Source: Desulfobacteraceae bacterium Eth-SRB1 (lineage in GTDB: Bacteria; Desulfobacterota; Desulfobacteria; Desulfobacterales; ETH-SRB1). From it: DNA of 64,000 bases. Positions 33,756-43,010 of the stretch are shown piece by piece (the first letter of the stretch is position 1; each line of letters starts with the position of its first letter). The stretch spans positions 439,127 to 503,126 of the forward strand of contig RPGP01000040.1 of NCBI GenBank assembly GCA_004193555.1. Direction: 5' to 3'. A program made the position numbers and the translations under genes. The notes under the pieces were generated by a model, which was given only the letters and a program-made list of their open reading frames with translations, ran no database searches and was not told the DNA's origin.

Positions 33756-35195
33756 TTATTCTGTAACCAGAAAATTTTCTACCACCTTCTTGCCGAGGAA
33801 ATCGGCCATTTTGCCTTCAGAATAAGTATGGTTATTTGATTCTGCAATTGAAGCTATTGCCTTCCCAACGACCACTTCCCATGGTTTATCACAGCCGAGT
33901 ATTCCGAGAATGTCATTTCTAATAGTTTTGATATTAGATAATCTCCTGTCAAAAGATGATTGAGCAAAAGAACGCATTGCATCAAAATGCGGGTGCGAGG
34001 TATTGTCCTGCATCCATTTCTCAATCCCCACTCTGGCCGAATCCCAACAGCTACCAATAATTGCCAATGCTTCGTCGGTAAGAAGCAAGTTTTCAGATGA
34101 GTAACAGTTTAACCTCGCCCTAACAAGGGGCGGCTTGTCTGATATATCCTCGTCAATGCCGTCACCGTCCCTTAAGGAAAATGCCTTTGCTTTTTCATAA
34201 ACAGCTTTCATAATGCTGACGGCCTCATCCTCATGCTCATTTAGGTTCGCTTTACCACCCACAGAGCAGGGATAGAGCTTGAGTTTTGCATTGGCTGTTC
34301 TCACAGCCTGTTGCCATATTCTTTCTTCATCTTCTCCTTCGACAAGTAGAAGCGGTTTCTCATTAAAGACGTTTGAGAGCGGATGAGCACCAAAAATGGG
34401 TAGTATTTTATTATAAGCCTCTCTTATGGTTTTGAAGTTGAATTTTTTCTGGCCTAATGTCATAAATTCGAAACGCGTGTATGACTCTTCAGCTAATGCA
34501 GATAGTAATGCAGTGCTGTGTGTTGCGATCAAAATGTAGGTGTTTTCGATAGAGCAGATACTTTTCAACAAGATTCCAAATCGGTATTGCAGGTCTGGAT
34601 GCAAATGCATATCTGGCTCGTCTAACAGTAATAAATTGGGTTTGTTCGGGACAACCTCTTTCTGAAATACAAGGCATTCAATCGACAATGAAATAAGCTC
34701 GGATTCACCGCTACTAATTTTATCTGACGAGATTTCAGTACCATTTGTTTGCAGAATTATCTTGAATCCTGATTTTGCTCTTATAATTTCTACCGAGTCT
34801 AAAAGCATATTGATTTTGTCAACGTAGGTATCAAAGGTGTGGTCAAGATCTAAACGTAACTTCTTGTCCTTTTCAATCTCGCGAAGTGAGAGAAGTTCAA
34901 GATTGCGGTACTGTGCCATACTCTGTTGTCTAAATTGATCAAAACGGTTTGTTCTTCTTGTGTCCATTAACCAAGTTGGGTTCTGTGAAATGGTGTTGTC
35001 GATACCAGGATCGTATATTAGGTTTCCGCCACGTTCAGGAGTGATATACTTTACTTTTCCGATAGTGCCTTTATTAAATAAACACTTATCAATCGATCTT
35101 AAAAGAGAACTTTTACCACAACCGTTCTTCCCAAGGACAAGATTAATTCTGTCCAGATTTTGAAGTATGTAACCATTGAGGGGCGGTAAATCCAT
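33756..35195 (-). CDS. OLD-like AAA ATPase
   Basis: A 479-aa ATPase of the AAA_21/OLD group. Walker A is LVLGKNGCGKSSLLRS near residue 20, the ABC-like signature region SSGESELISLS near 163, and Walker B LLLLDEPDMHLHPDL near 192 with IATHSTALLSAL after it. A TOPRIM-like segment starts FNEKPLLLVEGEDEERIW near 277. Such proteins (OLD, GajA relatives) act in phage defence, often with a partner. No second subunit is adjacent, and it is flanked by repeat copies, so it may act alone. Confidence 0.82.
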   Translation of the reverse strand: MDLPPLNGYILQNLDRINLVLGKNGCGKSSLLRSIDKCLFNKGTIGKVKYITPERGGNLIYDPGIDNTISQNPTWLMDTRRTNRFDQFRQQSMAQYRNLELLSLREIEKDKKLRLDLDHTFDTYVDKINMLLDSVEIIRAKSGFKIILQTNGTEISSDKISSGESELISLSIECLVFQKEVVPNKPNLLLLDEPDMHLHPDLQYRFGILLKSICSIENTYILIATHSTALLSALAEESYTRFEFMTLGQKKFNFKTIREAYNKILPIFGAHPLSNVFNEKPLLLVEGEDEERIWQQAVRTANAKLKLYPCSVGGKANLNEHEDEAVSIMKAVYEKAKAFSLRDGDGIDEDISDKPPLVRARLNCYSSENLLLTDEALAIIGSCWDSARVGIEKWMQDNTSHPHFDAMRSFAQSSFDRRLSNIKTIRNDILGILGCDKPWEVVVGKAIASIAESNNHTYSEGKMADFLGKKVVENFLVTE

Positions 35196-35210
35196 TATCT
35201 AATCTCCTTT

Positions 35211-35272
35211 GAATTCCATGGACAATATAGCTGTTTCCCGAAGAAAAAGGCAATAATATGTGTACTGTCTTC
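35211..35272. repeat. Dispersed palindromic repeat, copy 3
   Basis: GAATTCCATGGACAATATAG and GGCAATAATATGTGTACTG, just 5' of the OLD-like ATPase gene. Confidence 0.6.
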
Positions 35273-35284
35273 TAATTTACTTTA

Positions 35285-35410
35285 TCACCCTGACATCATT
35301 TGGATTCTGTGTTGCACTACGCAGGTTTTTGCCTCCAGCCGTTTCCGCGCCAATTCAACTGCTTTGTGAAGCCTCTGCTCCAGCAGTTTGCGTTTTGGTA
35401 GTTCGGTCAT
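35285..35410 (-). other. 41-codon open frame of doubtful status
   Basis: ATG 35410 opens TELPKRKLLEQRLHKAVELA and ends at TGA 35285. It is amphipathic and basic. It sits at the end of a chain of gene fragments and probably is a remnant rather than a gene. Confidence 0.25.
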
Positions 35411-35414
35411 GTAG

Positions 35415-35645
35415 TTAGCCACTTAACACGCCTTTGCCGGGCAGGCCGTTAAAATCGGAAAAAAGATCCATCAGCCGGAACATCCCGGACTTTTCCTGTG
35501 TTTCGGTCTGTTTGATCAAATCGTCAATCAAGACCTTGGGATGAACCTTTTCCTGGATGTATAAGGGCGGCGCATTCGCTATTAAATCCGACCAGTCCTG
35601 TTCATCCTTGCCGCGCCACTCAAGTTGAAGGTCCAGATCGCGGTT
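35415..35645 (-). pseudogene. N-terminal fragment of a second type III mod gene
   Basis: In a frame shifted from the DinD-like gene, codons read [39 protein letters not shown] and MDLFSDFNGLPGKG before TAA 35415. This resembles the start of large type III Mod proteins (HP-x-x-L-IDDLI ... ADFNGLP). Everything after, including the methylase motifs, is gone. Confidence 0.6.
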
Positions 35646-36265
35646 GCAAAGTCCTTGGCTTTAAGGATAATGGTTGGCGCAAAATCAGCCAACGGCCGAT
35701 TATCAGGAACTTTCCATTGGGATTTCATTGCCCGTGTGGATTTGCCGAATAAAGCCTGGTCGCCTTTACTGCGTATCAAGGCAAAATTATGGCTGCCGCC
35801 GGTTTGCTCATAAATAACCCGCGACAATTCTTTTTCTGTCCGGGTCAGTTTTTTACGTGCAGAAACACGCTCTGTTTCCAATAGACGCTGTTCAATGAGT
35901 TCCGCACGTCGGGTCTGCACGGCAAAGTAGGTCTGAGCAAAAGCGATCTCCGGCTTTCTTGGATCGCCGTTCTGGGCGATGAGGTAGCAGGCATAGCGGG
36001 TAAGCATGATGTCATCTATCTCCCGCCGGCTTTCGGAGCCAAGATCAACCATTTTGTTGACGTCAACAAAATGGTCCTTTATGGCATGTTCCGATACCTC
36101 ACAAGCGGTTTTGGCTTTGCTGATAACAGTGGTAAAATTGCGCCATTCCGCATAGCCGAGAAGATGTTGCAGGTCACGGGCGAGCCAAAATTCAACGTCA
36201 TTCTCGGTTTGTTGGGCGTGAGCTTCAAAGGTGGCGGTCAATGTGTGGACCATCTTAGTTTCCAT
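35582..36265 (-). pseudogene. DinD-like (BRO-N) protein, 3' end replaced
   Basis: The 227-aa frame matches DNA-damage-inducible protein [21 protein letters not shown] near residue 27, [39 protein letters not shown] and [16 protein letters not shown] near 195. It should continue about 60 more residues, but after WTFNLS it enters the mod fragment in a different frame and stops. A non-functional chimera is likely, though the BRO-N part could still fold. Confidence 0.75.
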
Positions 36266-36385
36266 CTGTTATTCTTTCGATCATTTTATTAAATTCCTCT
36301 TCAACCTTGACTTCAAAGTCAGCTTCGATCCGGCAAAGTTCAGTAAATTCAACAAACGCCCAACGGCCATAATGCACGTGGTCCA
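36255..36385 (-). pseudogene. C-terminal fragment of a second type III res gene
   Basis: Codons read HVHYGRWAFVEFTELCRIEA and [15 protein letters not shown] to TAA 36255. This resembles the extreme C-terminus of type III Res proteins (GRWAFAEFT ... EFNKMI). With the mod fragment next to it, a second type III system once stood here, in which DinD may have lain between mod and res. Confidence 0.55.
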
Positions 36386-36473
36386 GACTGTGTATTATAT
36401 GATGTACTTTTCGTCATTAGTCAATTATTGGTCAATTGATAGGCAATTCCCTTGCCGGCCTTGCCTATCCTCT

Positions 36474-36650
36474 CTAACACACTTTTTTGACCATCTCTGA
36501 CAGATCGATTGTTGACATTTGGCGTGATACTCCAGTCAATTCCTGATATTCTTCGAAATGAGGTACCGGAATGCCTGCCAAAGGGCAAAGATTCTGCATT
36601 TTACCTATGCCGCTGCCCCATTGTTCGATTAACCCCATGTCATATAAAAC
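36474..36650 (-). pseudogene. AlbA_2/RecG-like C-terminal fragment
   Basis: Codons read LIEQWGSGIGKMQNLCPLAG then IPVPHFEEYQELTGVSRQ, matching the HATPase_c_4 part of AlbA_2-type proteins (IEQWGRGI...AGLPEPEF). It joins the DUF1016 fragment out of frame. Confidence 0.5.
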
Positions 36651-36811
36651 GGCGCCAATTTCTTCTTTACCAATTTTTCAGGTTTCTTTGATATGGCGGT
36701 GCGCTCATAAAGCATGCCATCAATTTTATTTCGCAATGTCCGAACACTCCAGCGTTCTATCCGAAGGAATTTTCCAACAAGTTGTGGAGAAATGATTTCA
36801 ATCCGTATCAT
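36629..36811 (-). pseudogene. DUF1016 (YhcG-type) internal fragment
   Basis: The 60-codon frame contains ERWSVRTLRNKIDGMLYERT and AISKKPEKLVKKKL, the core of the DUF1016 N-terminal domain (WSVRQLDRQINSMLYERTALSKKPE). Both ends are missing. Its ATG overlaps the stop of the helicase-nuclease as ATGA. Confidence 0.65.
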
Positions 36812-39800
36812 TCAACTGCAAAGGCATTCCTTAAAAATCTATCCAAAACATCCGTCTTTGTTTCACCATCCTGCTCCGGCCGCAGGTTGAACTTATTCAG
36901 CCTCAAAAACCGGTAGCCGTAGCTTTCAAGCTCTATCTGACGGCTGATGTCATAATCAAGGTACTCTTGGGAAAAATTATGTTTGGTCACAGTATCGGGG
37001 TTTTTTGTATGGTATTCCACGCCGTCATATTCCAGAATCAGGGCCTGCTCTTTGCCGCCTTTTGAAAAGGTCATGAGAAAATCAACCCTGTATTTCGGTA
37101 TCTGCTTTGCGTATTCGGCCCTGATGTATTCTCCGATTTTAAACTGGGGAATGATTTTTACATACTCCCTGTGGGTTTTTACAAAATTCGTGCTGATCAA
37201 AAGATTGTACAGATCTTTTTCCGGTGGCGATTCAAAAATTGCCGTGTCTTCGATGAAAAAATCATTCTTTTTGTTTTCGTCAAGAAGCTTGTCATAATGC
37301 CGTATGGCATCGCCAAGCCTGGTTTTACCATACTTATTAACCGGCATGCTGTGTACAAAAACCATTGTGTCTTTGGCACGGCTGAACCCCACATTGAGCC
37401 TCTGCATCTTTAGGCTCCTGATATTGTCCGCCGTTCCGTCAATGACCGGATAAATGCTTCGCAAATTAGCGTTGCCGTATTTGCTGTCTTCTACAAGGGA
37501 GTAATATACAATATCACGTTCTTCGCCCTGGACATCTCCGACAAACCATACTGCCAGATCATAGTTCCTTTTCAGTTCCGGCATGTTAAGCTTTTCGTTC
37601 AGCGCCTGCTCCATTCTTGCCTGCTGTTCACGGAAAGAGGTAATAATGCCTGCGCTTCCCTTAAAACCGTTTTTGATACGGCTGTCCAGGTCATGAATAA
37701 CGGCGTCTATTTCATCATAGTTTACATTGCTGCCGGAATTTCCTTTGGTTTGCACGGGAATAAACTGCAAGACTTCGCCTATCGGTTTAGTGCGGATGCG
37801 GTTGATGCTGAGATCGAGCAGTGCGGGTTTGTAAAAGAATTCATTTGAATAATCTATGATTTCAGGGAAACTCCGGTAATGCTCACGGAGAGAAGTGGTG
37901 TAATTTGCAATGGCTCTGGCAAAACTTAGTGTTGATGTGCGGATATTGAAGGTTTTGAGCCACAGGACTGCGCCTGCGTTATCCTCCATAGGGCGCAATG
38001 CCTGTTCAGCTTCCTGTTCATCCTCATCTATCTCTTTGGAGACGTCTTCAATCAGCTCATTTACCTCCTGATCTGTTGCAGATGCGCTGTAATCATCTTG
38101 ATACGCATTTACGATGTCCCTGAAATATGCGGCGGAATATTTTGAGTTCACGTTAATTGCGCCGACAGCGCCGTACTGGTATTCATCGCCAAAAACAACT
38201 ACCTGCTTTGCCCGCAGGATAAGGGAGATTGATTCGGCAATAGAGACCTGGGAGGCCTCGTCAATAACAAGAAGATCGATCAGGTCTTCATCCATTGGAA
38301 AGTGCTTCGATATCATGTCGGGTTCGGCAATAATTCCTGATACGTTTTCCAGGAGCACCCTGGCCTGCGTGCTTGTCAGCCTTTGCCCTCCGGCAAAAGA
38401 AGCCTTAATCCTGGCGACATCCCCCAAAACGGTGTTGAGATTTTTCATCCGAAGATCGTTTTTGTGTTCAACCTGTTTCTGCCTGAGTTTATTGAAGGCA
38501 TCGAGATCATCTTTGTTAAATGAATCAACAGCCGTTTTTGGGGAAAGCGCATGGTGGAGTTGAATCCATCTCCAGATATCGGCTTCAGTGCCCGTAAGAT
38601 TGTTTAGCCGTGATAAAGCGCCTAATTTTTCGCTTGAAATTTTGAGCCTGGCAAGCATTGTTCCATAGTTTTTGAAAAGGGAATTGATGGAGTTGAAAAG
38701 CACTGCGTCCATTTTTTGAAGAGCCTCTTTCACGCTATCAAGGGTATCATAGACTTCGGAAATGCTTTTTTCTTTGTTTCCGGCCACTTCGCGGTATTCG
38801 TCAATGATGTCCCTGTGCTTCTTCAGAGAGATGGCTGTTTGAAGCGCTGAAATTCCTTCAGAAGCCATATCCAAAGTGAGTTCGTTTGCCGGCACGTTTT
38901 TCAAGCGCACAATTTCTTCAATAATATTTGCGTGTTTCAAACTCTTTAAAGATTTGATCAGTTGTTCCAGAACCTTCCTGTCAGGAGCCTTTCCGAACAA
39001 CTTTTTGAAGAATGCGCCGGGGATATCGCCGGACTGAAGCGCTGAAATGGGTATATCCATTTTAAGCGATTTTACGCACGCTTCTATTAGATCGACAAAA
39101 GATTTTGGGACTTCAGTGAGAGTTGTCTCAAAAGCAAGCTCTTCGCTGGAATGAAGATTGATTGCTTCACAGGCATTAAGAAACCTTGGAATATCTTTCC
39201 GGTGTTTTAGAAGAAAGCGAAATGCTGTTAGACCGATATCGCTGAAATTATCAATAATCGGATCTTCGGCAAATTTTTGTATCTTTTCAAAATCAATTAC
39301 AGCCGAAGCATCGCCTTTGGGAAGAGCAAAATCGTCATCTGAGAACTCACAGGAACTAATAAGCCTGCTCTGTATCTGCTCAAATTCAAACAGATCGTGA
39401 ATCTTTTCTCTGTACTTGCCGGATGAAGAAATCTGCTTTTCTATTTTTTCGGAGACAGATTTTTTTAACTCTTTTTCATCCTGCTCAACAGCCTGGCTGT
39501 TGTAGTCATTTGCCCGGTCACCCGCAGCGTTTATCACCGCATTCTGAAGGGAGTTTTCAAGTGCGTTTATTGATTTGCCATTTTTAGACAGCCTGATGAT
39601 TGATGGTTTGGCATTGGGATGCAAGTCGCGGAACTTGTCTGTAAGCATCCGGTCGATCACGTCAAGGGCCTGTTTTTTGTGAGAGGTGATTACAACAGAT
39701 TTCCCTTCCTGATTGGCCCAGTAAGTTATTGCTGCAATCGTGTGGGATTTGCCGGTTCCGGGCGGGCCATCAACAACAATAATCTTATTCTTTGGCTTAT

Positions 39801-41163
39801 TGAGAGCAAGGAGAATTCTCTTTTGAGAAATATTCAGATTTAAAGAATTATCAGAAATGTATCTGCCGGCGCTTTTGATCGGGTATCTCTCGATAAATTC
39901 CCTGTCAACTGCGTCCTGTGTGTTTTCCACATTTCCGTCAATATAATCCGAGATAAAATCGACGAATTTGTTTTTTTCGTCTGATTTAAGCCGCGTCATT
40001 ATTTCTGAATAATCGAGAAGTTTTTTATTTTCGTTCCTGACAACCTGAAATCCGATGCGGCATCTGATATCCGGGTAAATATCTTGTTGGGCTTTTATTG
40101 GTCTGAAATAAGGCTCCAGCACAAATGGTTCATTCCAGCCGTACTGAGCCTGCAAAAAAACCTCCATCCCGCCAAGGTTGGAGACCGCGTTTTTGAGGGC
40201 AGATGATCTTGAGACTGTAAGAACCGATGGAAATTTGAAATAATTAACAGCAGGGGTGTTAATCAGCAAAAGATCTCTTGGAAATGAAATTTCTACTTTC
40301 TCAGCGGCAGGCGCTAAATTAAGCTCAATAAAGAATATCGGATATCCCTCAACCGCGTCATTATCGGTTCGCCTGCTTAACTCGTGAAAAAATAGATAGA
40401 TTGTTCCGACAGTGTTGTATCTGGCATATTTTTGTATGCTGATAAACAGATCATATAGAACGATGTCATCAATACCTTCCTTGAAATACTGTCTGACAGT
40501 GCTGATATATTCTTCTTGGGACTTGGTCTCCCGCGCAATAGACTGGAGCGCATCAAAATGTTTTTTCAGATAATTGGCAGGATTGAAGGTTGAGGCGGGA
40601 ACATGCTCAATACCCAATTCATCTTTTAAACGGTCAATCTGTTTTCTCTGTAGCTCAACAAGGATATTTTCTATCTGCTTTCTAAGGGCAAGGTTGTATT
40701 TACGGCAGCCGTCAAGGAATGTCTGTAAATTCTGTTTTTCGATCTCTTGTTCTGAAAGGTCGGTGTTGTCGGCGGCCTGCAATCCTTTTTCGGTTGCAAT
40801 AAAGACGACATCCCGTTCGGCCACCTTTTGAACTTCCTGCTCAATACATGATTTCAGATATTCCAGGCCAAATTTATCCGAAAGAGTCTTGTTGATCTCC
40901 AATAAGAGGTCGTCGCCTGAAAGCGAAAGAACGTGCTCATTATTTTTTACTGTAAGAGGAGCTCTGTCTCCGGCCTTTATTCTCTGTAAGAGTTTATCTT
41001 GAAAGTCCTGAAATATTCCCAAGTCGAGGGTCAGCTCATTGTTTGTCCATCGATAGTTTATCAGTGTCCTGAAATTAAATCTTGTTTCAGTAAATGCCGC
41101 AAAGTAATTGAGGATGTTTGCAGATAATCTGGTTGCGCTTTTTTTGTTTGGCATTGGATTCAT
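36808..41163 (-). CDS. SF1 (UPF1/Dna2-like) helicase fused to a nuclease domain
   Basis: A 1451-aa protein. Walker A VVDGPPGTGKSHTIAAITYW is near residue 467, and Walker B LLVIDEASQVSIAES near 960; motifs III-VI follow, ending SLKMQRLNVGFSRAKDTMVF near 1262. The final ~100 residues carry RVDFLMTFSKGG and LILEYDGVEYHTK, a DUF559/Vsr-like nuclease site, followed by LRLNKFNL. The ~450-residue N-terminal region and a ~400-residue coiled insertion between motifs I and II are uncharacterised. Large helicase-nucleases of this layout are common in defence islands, so a single-protein anti-phage role is likely. Confidence 0.82.
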   Translation of the reverse strand: MNPMPNKKSATRLSANILNYFAAFTETRFNFRTLINYRWTNNELTLDLGIFQDFQDKLLQRIKAGDRAPLTVKNNEHVLSLSGDDLLLEINKTLSDKFGLEYLKSCIEQEVQKVAERDVVFIATEKGLQAADNTDLSEQEIEKQNLQTFLDGCRKYNLALRKQIENILVELQRKQIDRLKDELGIEHVPASTFNPANYLKKHFDALQSIARETKSQEEYISTVRQYFKEGIDDIVLYDLFISIQKYARYNTVGTIYLFFHELSRRTDNDAVEGYPIFFIELNLAPAAEKVEISFPRDLLLINTPAVNYFKFPSVLTVSRSSALKNAVSNLGGMEVFLQAQYGWNEPFVLEPYFRPIKAQQDIYPDIRCRIGFQVVRNENKKLLDYSEIMTRLKSDEKNKFVDFISDYIDGNVENTQDAVDREFIERYPIKSAGRYISDNSLNLNISQKRILLALNKPKNKIIVVDGPPGTGKSHTIAAITYWANQEGKSVVITSHKKQALDVIDRMLTDKFRDLHPNAKPSIIRLSKNGKSINALENSLQNAVINAAGDRANDYNSQAVEQDEKELKKSVSEKIEKQISSSGKYREKIHDLFEFEQIQSRLISSCEFSDDDFALPKGDASAVIDFEKIQKFAEDPIIDNFSDIGLTAFRFLLKHRKDIPRFLNACEAINLHSSEELAFETTLTEVPKSFVDLIEACVKSLKMDIPISALQSGDIPGAFFKKLFGKAPDRKVLEQLIKSLKSLKHANIIEEIVRLKNVPANELTLDMASEGISALQTAISLKKHRDIIDEYREVAGNKEKSISEVYDTLDSVKEALQKMDAVLFNSINSLFKNYGTMLARLKISSEKLGALSRLNNLTGTEADIWRWIQLHHALSPKTAVDSFNKDDLDAFNKLRQKQVEHKNDLRMKNLNTVLGDVARIKASFAGGQRLTSTQARVLLENVSGIIAEPDMISKHFPMDEDLIDLLVIDEASQVSIAESISLILRAKQVVVFGDEYQYGAVGAINVNSKYSAAYFRDIVNAYQDDYSASATDQEVNELIEDVSKEIDEDEQEAEQALRPMEDNAGAVLWLKTFNIRTSTLSFARAIANYTTSLREHYRSFPEIIDYSNEFFYKPALLDLSINRIRTKPIGEVLQFIPVQTKGNSGSNVNYDEIDAVIHDLDSRIKNGFKGSAGIITSFREQQARMEQALNEKLNMPELKRNYDLAVWFVGDVQGEERDIVYYSLVEDSKYGNANLRSIYPVIDGTADNIRSLKMQRLNVGFSRAKDTMVFVHSMPVNKYGKTRLGDAIRHYDKLLDENKKNDFFIEDTAIFESPPEKDLYNLLISTNFVKTHREYVKIIPQFKIGEYIRAEYAKQIPKYRVDFLMTFSKGGKEQALILEYDGVEYHTKNPDTVTKHNFSQEYLDYDISRQIELESYGYRFLRLNKFNLRPEQDGETKTDVLDRFLRNAFAVE

Positions 41164-41169
41164 CCCTCA

Positions 41170-41251
41170 GGTTCGCCAGGCTGATAATTCCTTCAATTCC
41201 TTCTTTAGAAATCGACTCTTGCCGCGGTTTCAGGTATGCTGAGTAGCCCAT
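41170..41251 (-). pseudogene. N-terminal fragment of another island gene
   Basis: ATG 41251 opens GYSAYLKPRQESISKEGIEG and IISLANLRDES before running into the helicase start in another frame. The pattern (SxYLKPRxExxSxEGIEGIIxLANL) is one I associate with large ATPases of defence islands, but the family name is uncertain. Confidence 0.3.
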
Positions 41252-41259
41252 TGAAAGCC

Positions 41260-41727
41260 TTTCACAAAAAAATGAACAATTGATATTATAAACAAGGTCA
41301 TCAGGATTGTAATTTTTGTATTAAAGCACAGATAGCGGTTTTGTGTCAATTTGTTCTGTATTGACCAAAAAATATTGAATGTCCGATTGTTCTAAACCTG
41401 ATTTTTACAAATGAACCAGCGATGAAACATATTGCGCTATTGGTATGGCGCTACCTGAATGCAGAGTGAAAAAAAGCGATAGGTGTTGAAGACAAGCGGA
41501 AAACACGGTGTCTTGAACAAAGTTCTCACGCTTTGGTTGAAAAATAAGCCCAAAACCCCTTGCGCTGCTGATTGAGGAAACTCGTGCCTCTGTACAGGAC
41601 ATGCAGGCACGAATTGTCGGGAGTCGGCCCGTCAGGGATCAATTAAAGATGGCCAAACTTGCCCTCTTCCCTGATCCCCGACTCCTGACCGCCGACCCCG
41701 CCAGACTAATGGCGGGCAAGCTCTGAC
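41260..41727. other. Gene-free stretch
   Basis: No gene was recognised. GGGAGTCGGCCCGTCAGGG at about 41618 and CCCTGATCCCCGACTCCTG at about 41672 form an imperfect inverted repeat just past the porin stop, perhaps a terminator-like or REP-type element. Confidence 0.4.
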
Positions 41728-42834
41728 TTAGAATTCTATTGCCAGTTTGGCAAAAAATTCATCCACAGTATCATCATCTGTGCTGCCAGCAGGTTTTTCA
41801 TTATGGCTTCCGCGATATTCAACCATAACGGTAGTGACAAAATTATCTTTTTCAAAAAGCGTGTAGTTGGCGCCAATTGAGTATCTCTTTTCCAGAGTCC
41901 CATCCGTATCACCACTTATATCATCATCATAAGCTTCATACCTGAGCGCTATTTCCAGAGGATCAATAACCTGGCAGGCAATTGCGCCAAACCATGCTGA
42001 TTCCTTCTGTTCTACTCCGGTATTGGCCTTCTCTTTGTTGAGAGCACCGATATACTCGCCATCGAAGGTAAACATGCCGATCTGATATTCGATTGCTCCG
42101 CCAGCGGTTTTATTACGAGCGCCGTCACCTGGCTCAGAATTGTAATAGGCGCTAAGGGTCAGACCCTCTACAGGAGCGATTGAAATGCTGGCAATATAAG
42201 ATTCTACATCATCAGTTGCTGTATAACCACCGCTTTGATTTTTTGCGACACCGATTGTTTCGCCCCTATATGCTGTAGCAGATATATCGAGTCCGAGAAA
42301 ATCCGGCGTAAATCCCAGTGTCGCGCCTGTTTCAACGATTTCGTAATCCTTGGTTATAGGATCACTGATCAAATGGCTGTTGAATACGCCAAAGGGCTGA
42401 CCTCTCTTGCCACCTACAAAGTAAAGAGGAAATCCCTCTTTCTGTATGGTAATTGTCGCTTCATCCCAGAATACCCTGTCAGTGGTATCAAGGTTTTCTC
42501 CCTTGAGAACAAAATTACCGGTTACGCATTCGTGAAAATTTACCTCGACGCCAAGTTGTGCTGTCCCGATATCGAGGTCAGATGTGGAATCACTGTTTAC
42601 ATCCGTGGTATCCCTTGGATTCGTGTAGGAATAATCAAGTTCAATAGCGCCGCTGAAGGTTATATTTTCACTTAGATCGTCCAGACCGCCGCTTTTTTCA
42701 GCTTTTGCTTCCAGCGCTTCAATGCGTTTATTGAGGGCTTCAATACCTCCGGCATCTCCGGCAAAGGCCGGAGAAGAGCCAAGAAACAGTAACCCGAAAA
42801 TCAATACAAACATCGTAACTAATGATTTTTTCAT
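41728..42834 (-). CDS. LbtU-like siderophore porin
   Basis: A 368-aa outer-membrane beta-barrel. I choose ATG 42834, ten bases after AGGAGG, because it opens a standard signal peptide (MKKSLVTMFVLIFGLLFLG...SPAFA). A short coiled segment (IEALNKRIEALEAKAEKSGG) precedes barrel strands of alternating hydrophobic residues, ending with ..FFAKLAIEF, a C-terminal Phe typical of BAM substrates. It resembles the LbtU family, named for a Legionella legiobactin importer. Its position beside feo genes supports iron uptake. Confidence 0.8.
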   Translation of the reverse strand: MKKSLVTMFVLIFGLLFLGSSPAFAGDAGGIEALNKRIEALEAKAEKSGGLDDLSENITFSGAIELDYSYTNPRDTTDVNSDSTSDLDIGTAQLGVEVNFHECVTGNFVLKGENLDTTDRVFWDEATITIQKEGFPLYFVGGKRGQPFGVFNSHLISDPITKDYEIVETGATLGFTPDFLGLDISATAYRGETIGVAKNQSGGYTATDDVESYIASISIAPVEGLTLSAYYNSEPGDGARNKTAGGAIEYQIGMFTFDGEYIGALNKEKANTGVEQKESAWFGAIACQVIDPLEIALRYEAYDDDISGDTDGTLEKRYSIGANYTLFEKDNFVTTVMVEYRGSHNEKPAGSTDDDTVDEFFAKLAIEF

Positions 42835-43010
42835 TCTATTCTTTTCCTCCTTAGTGCTTTTTCTTTGACATTTTTCAAAGAAACTCTTATTTAAAAAAAG
42901 AGCCCCAAAAGGCACAGAATTCTCCTTCGGGAAAATCTGCCTTTGAGGACTTACGAGGGGTCTGCGAGGGGAATGGCCGCCAAACCGATACCCCTTGCCG
43001 ACCCTTTCAC

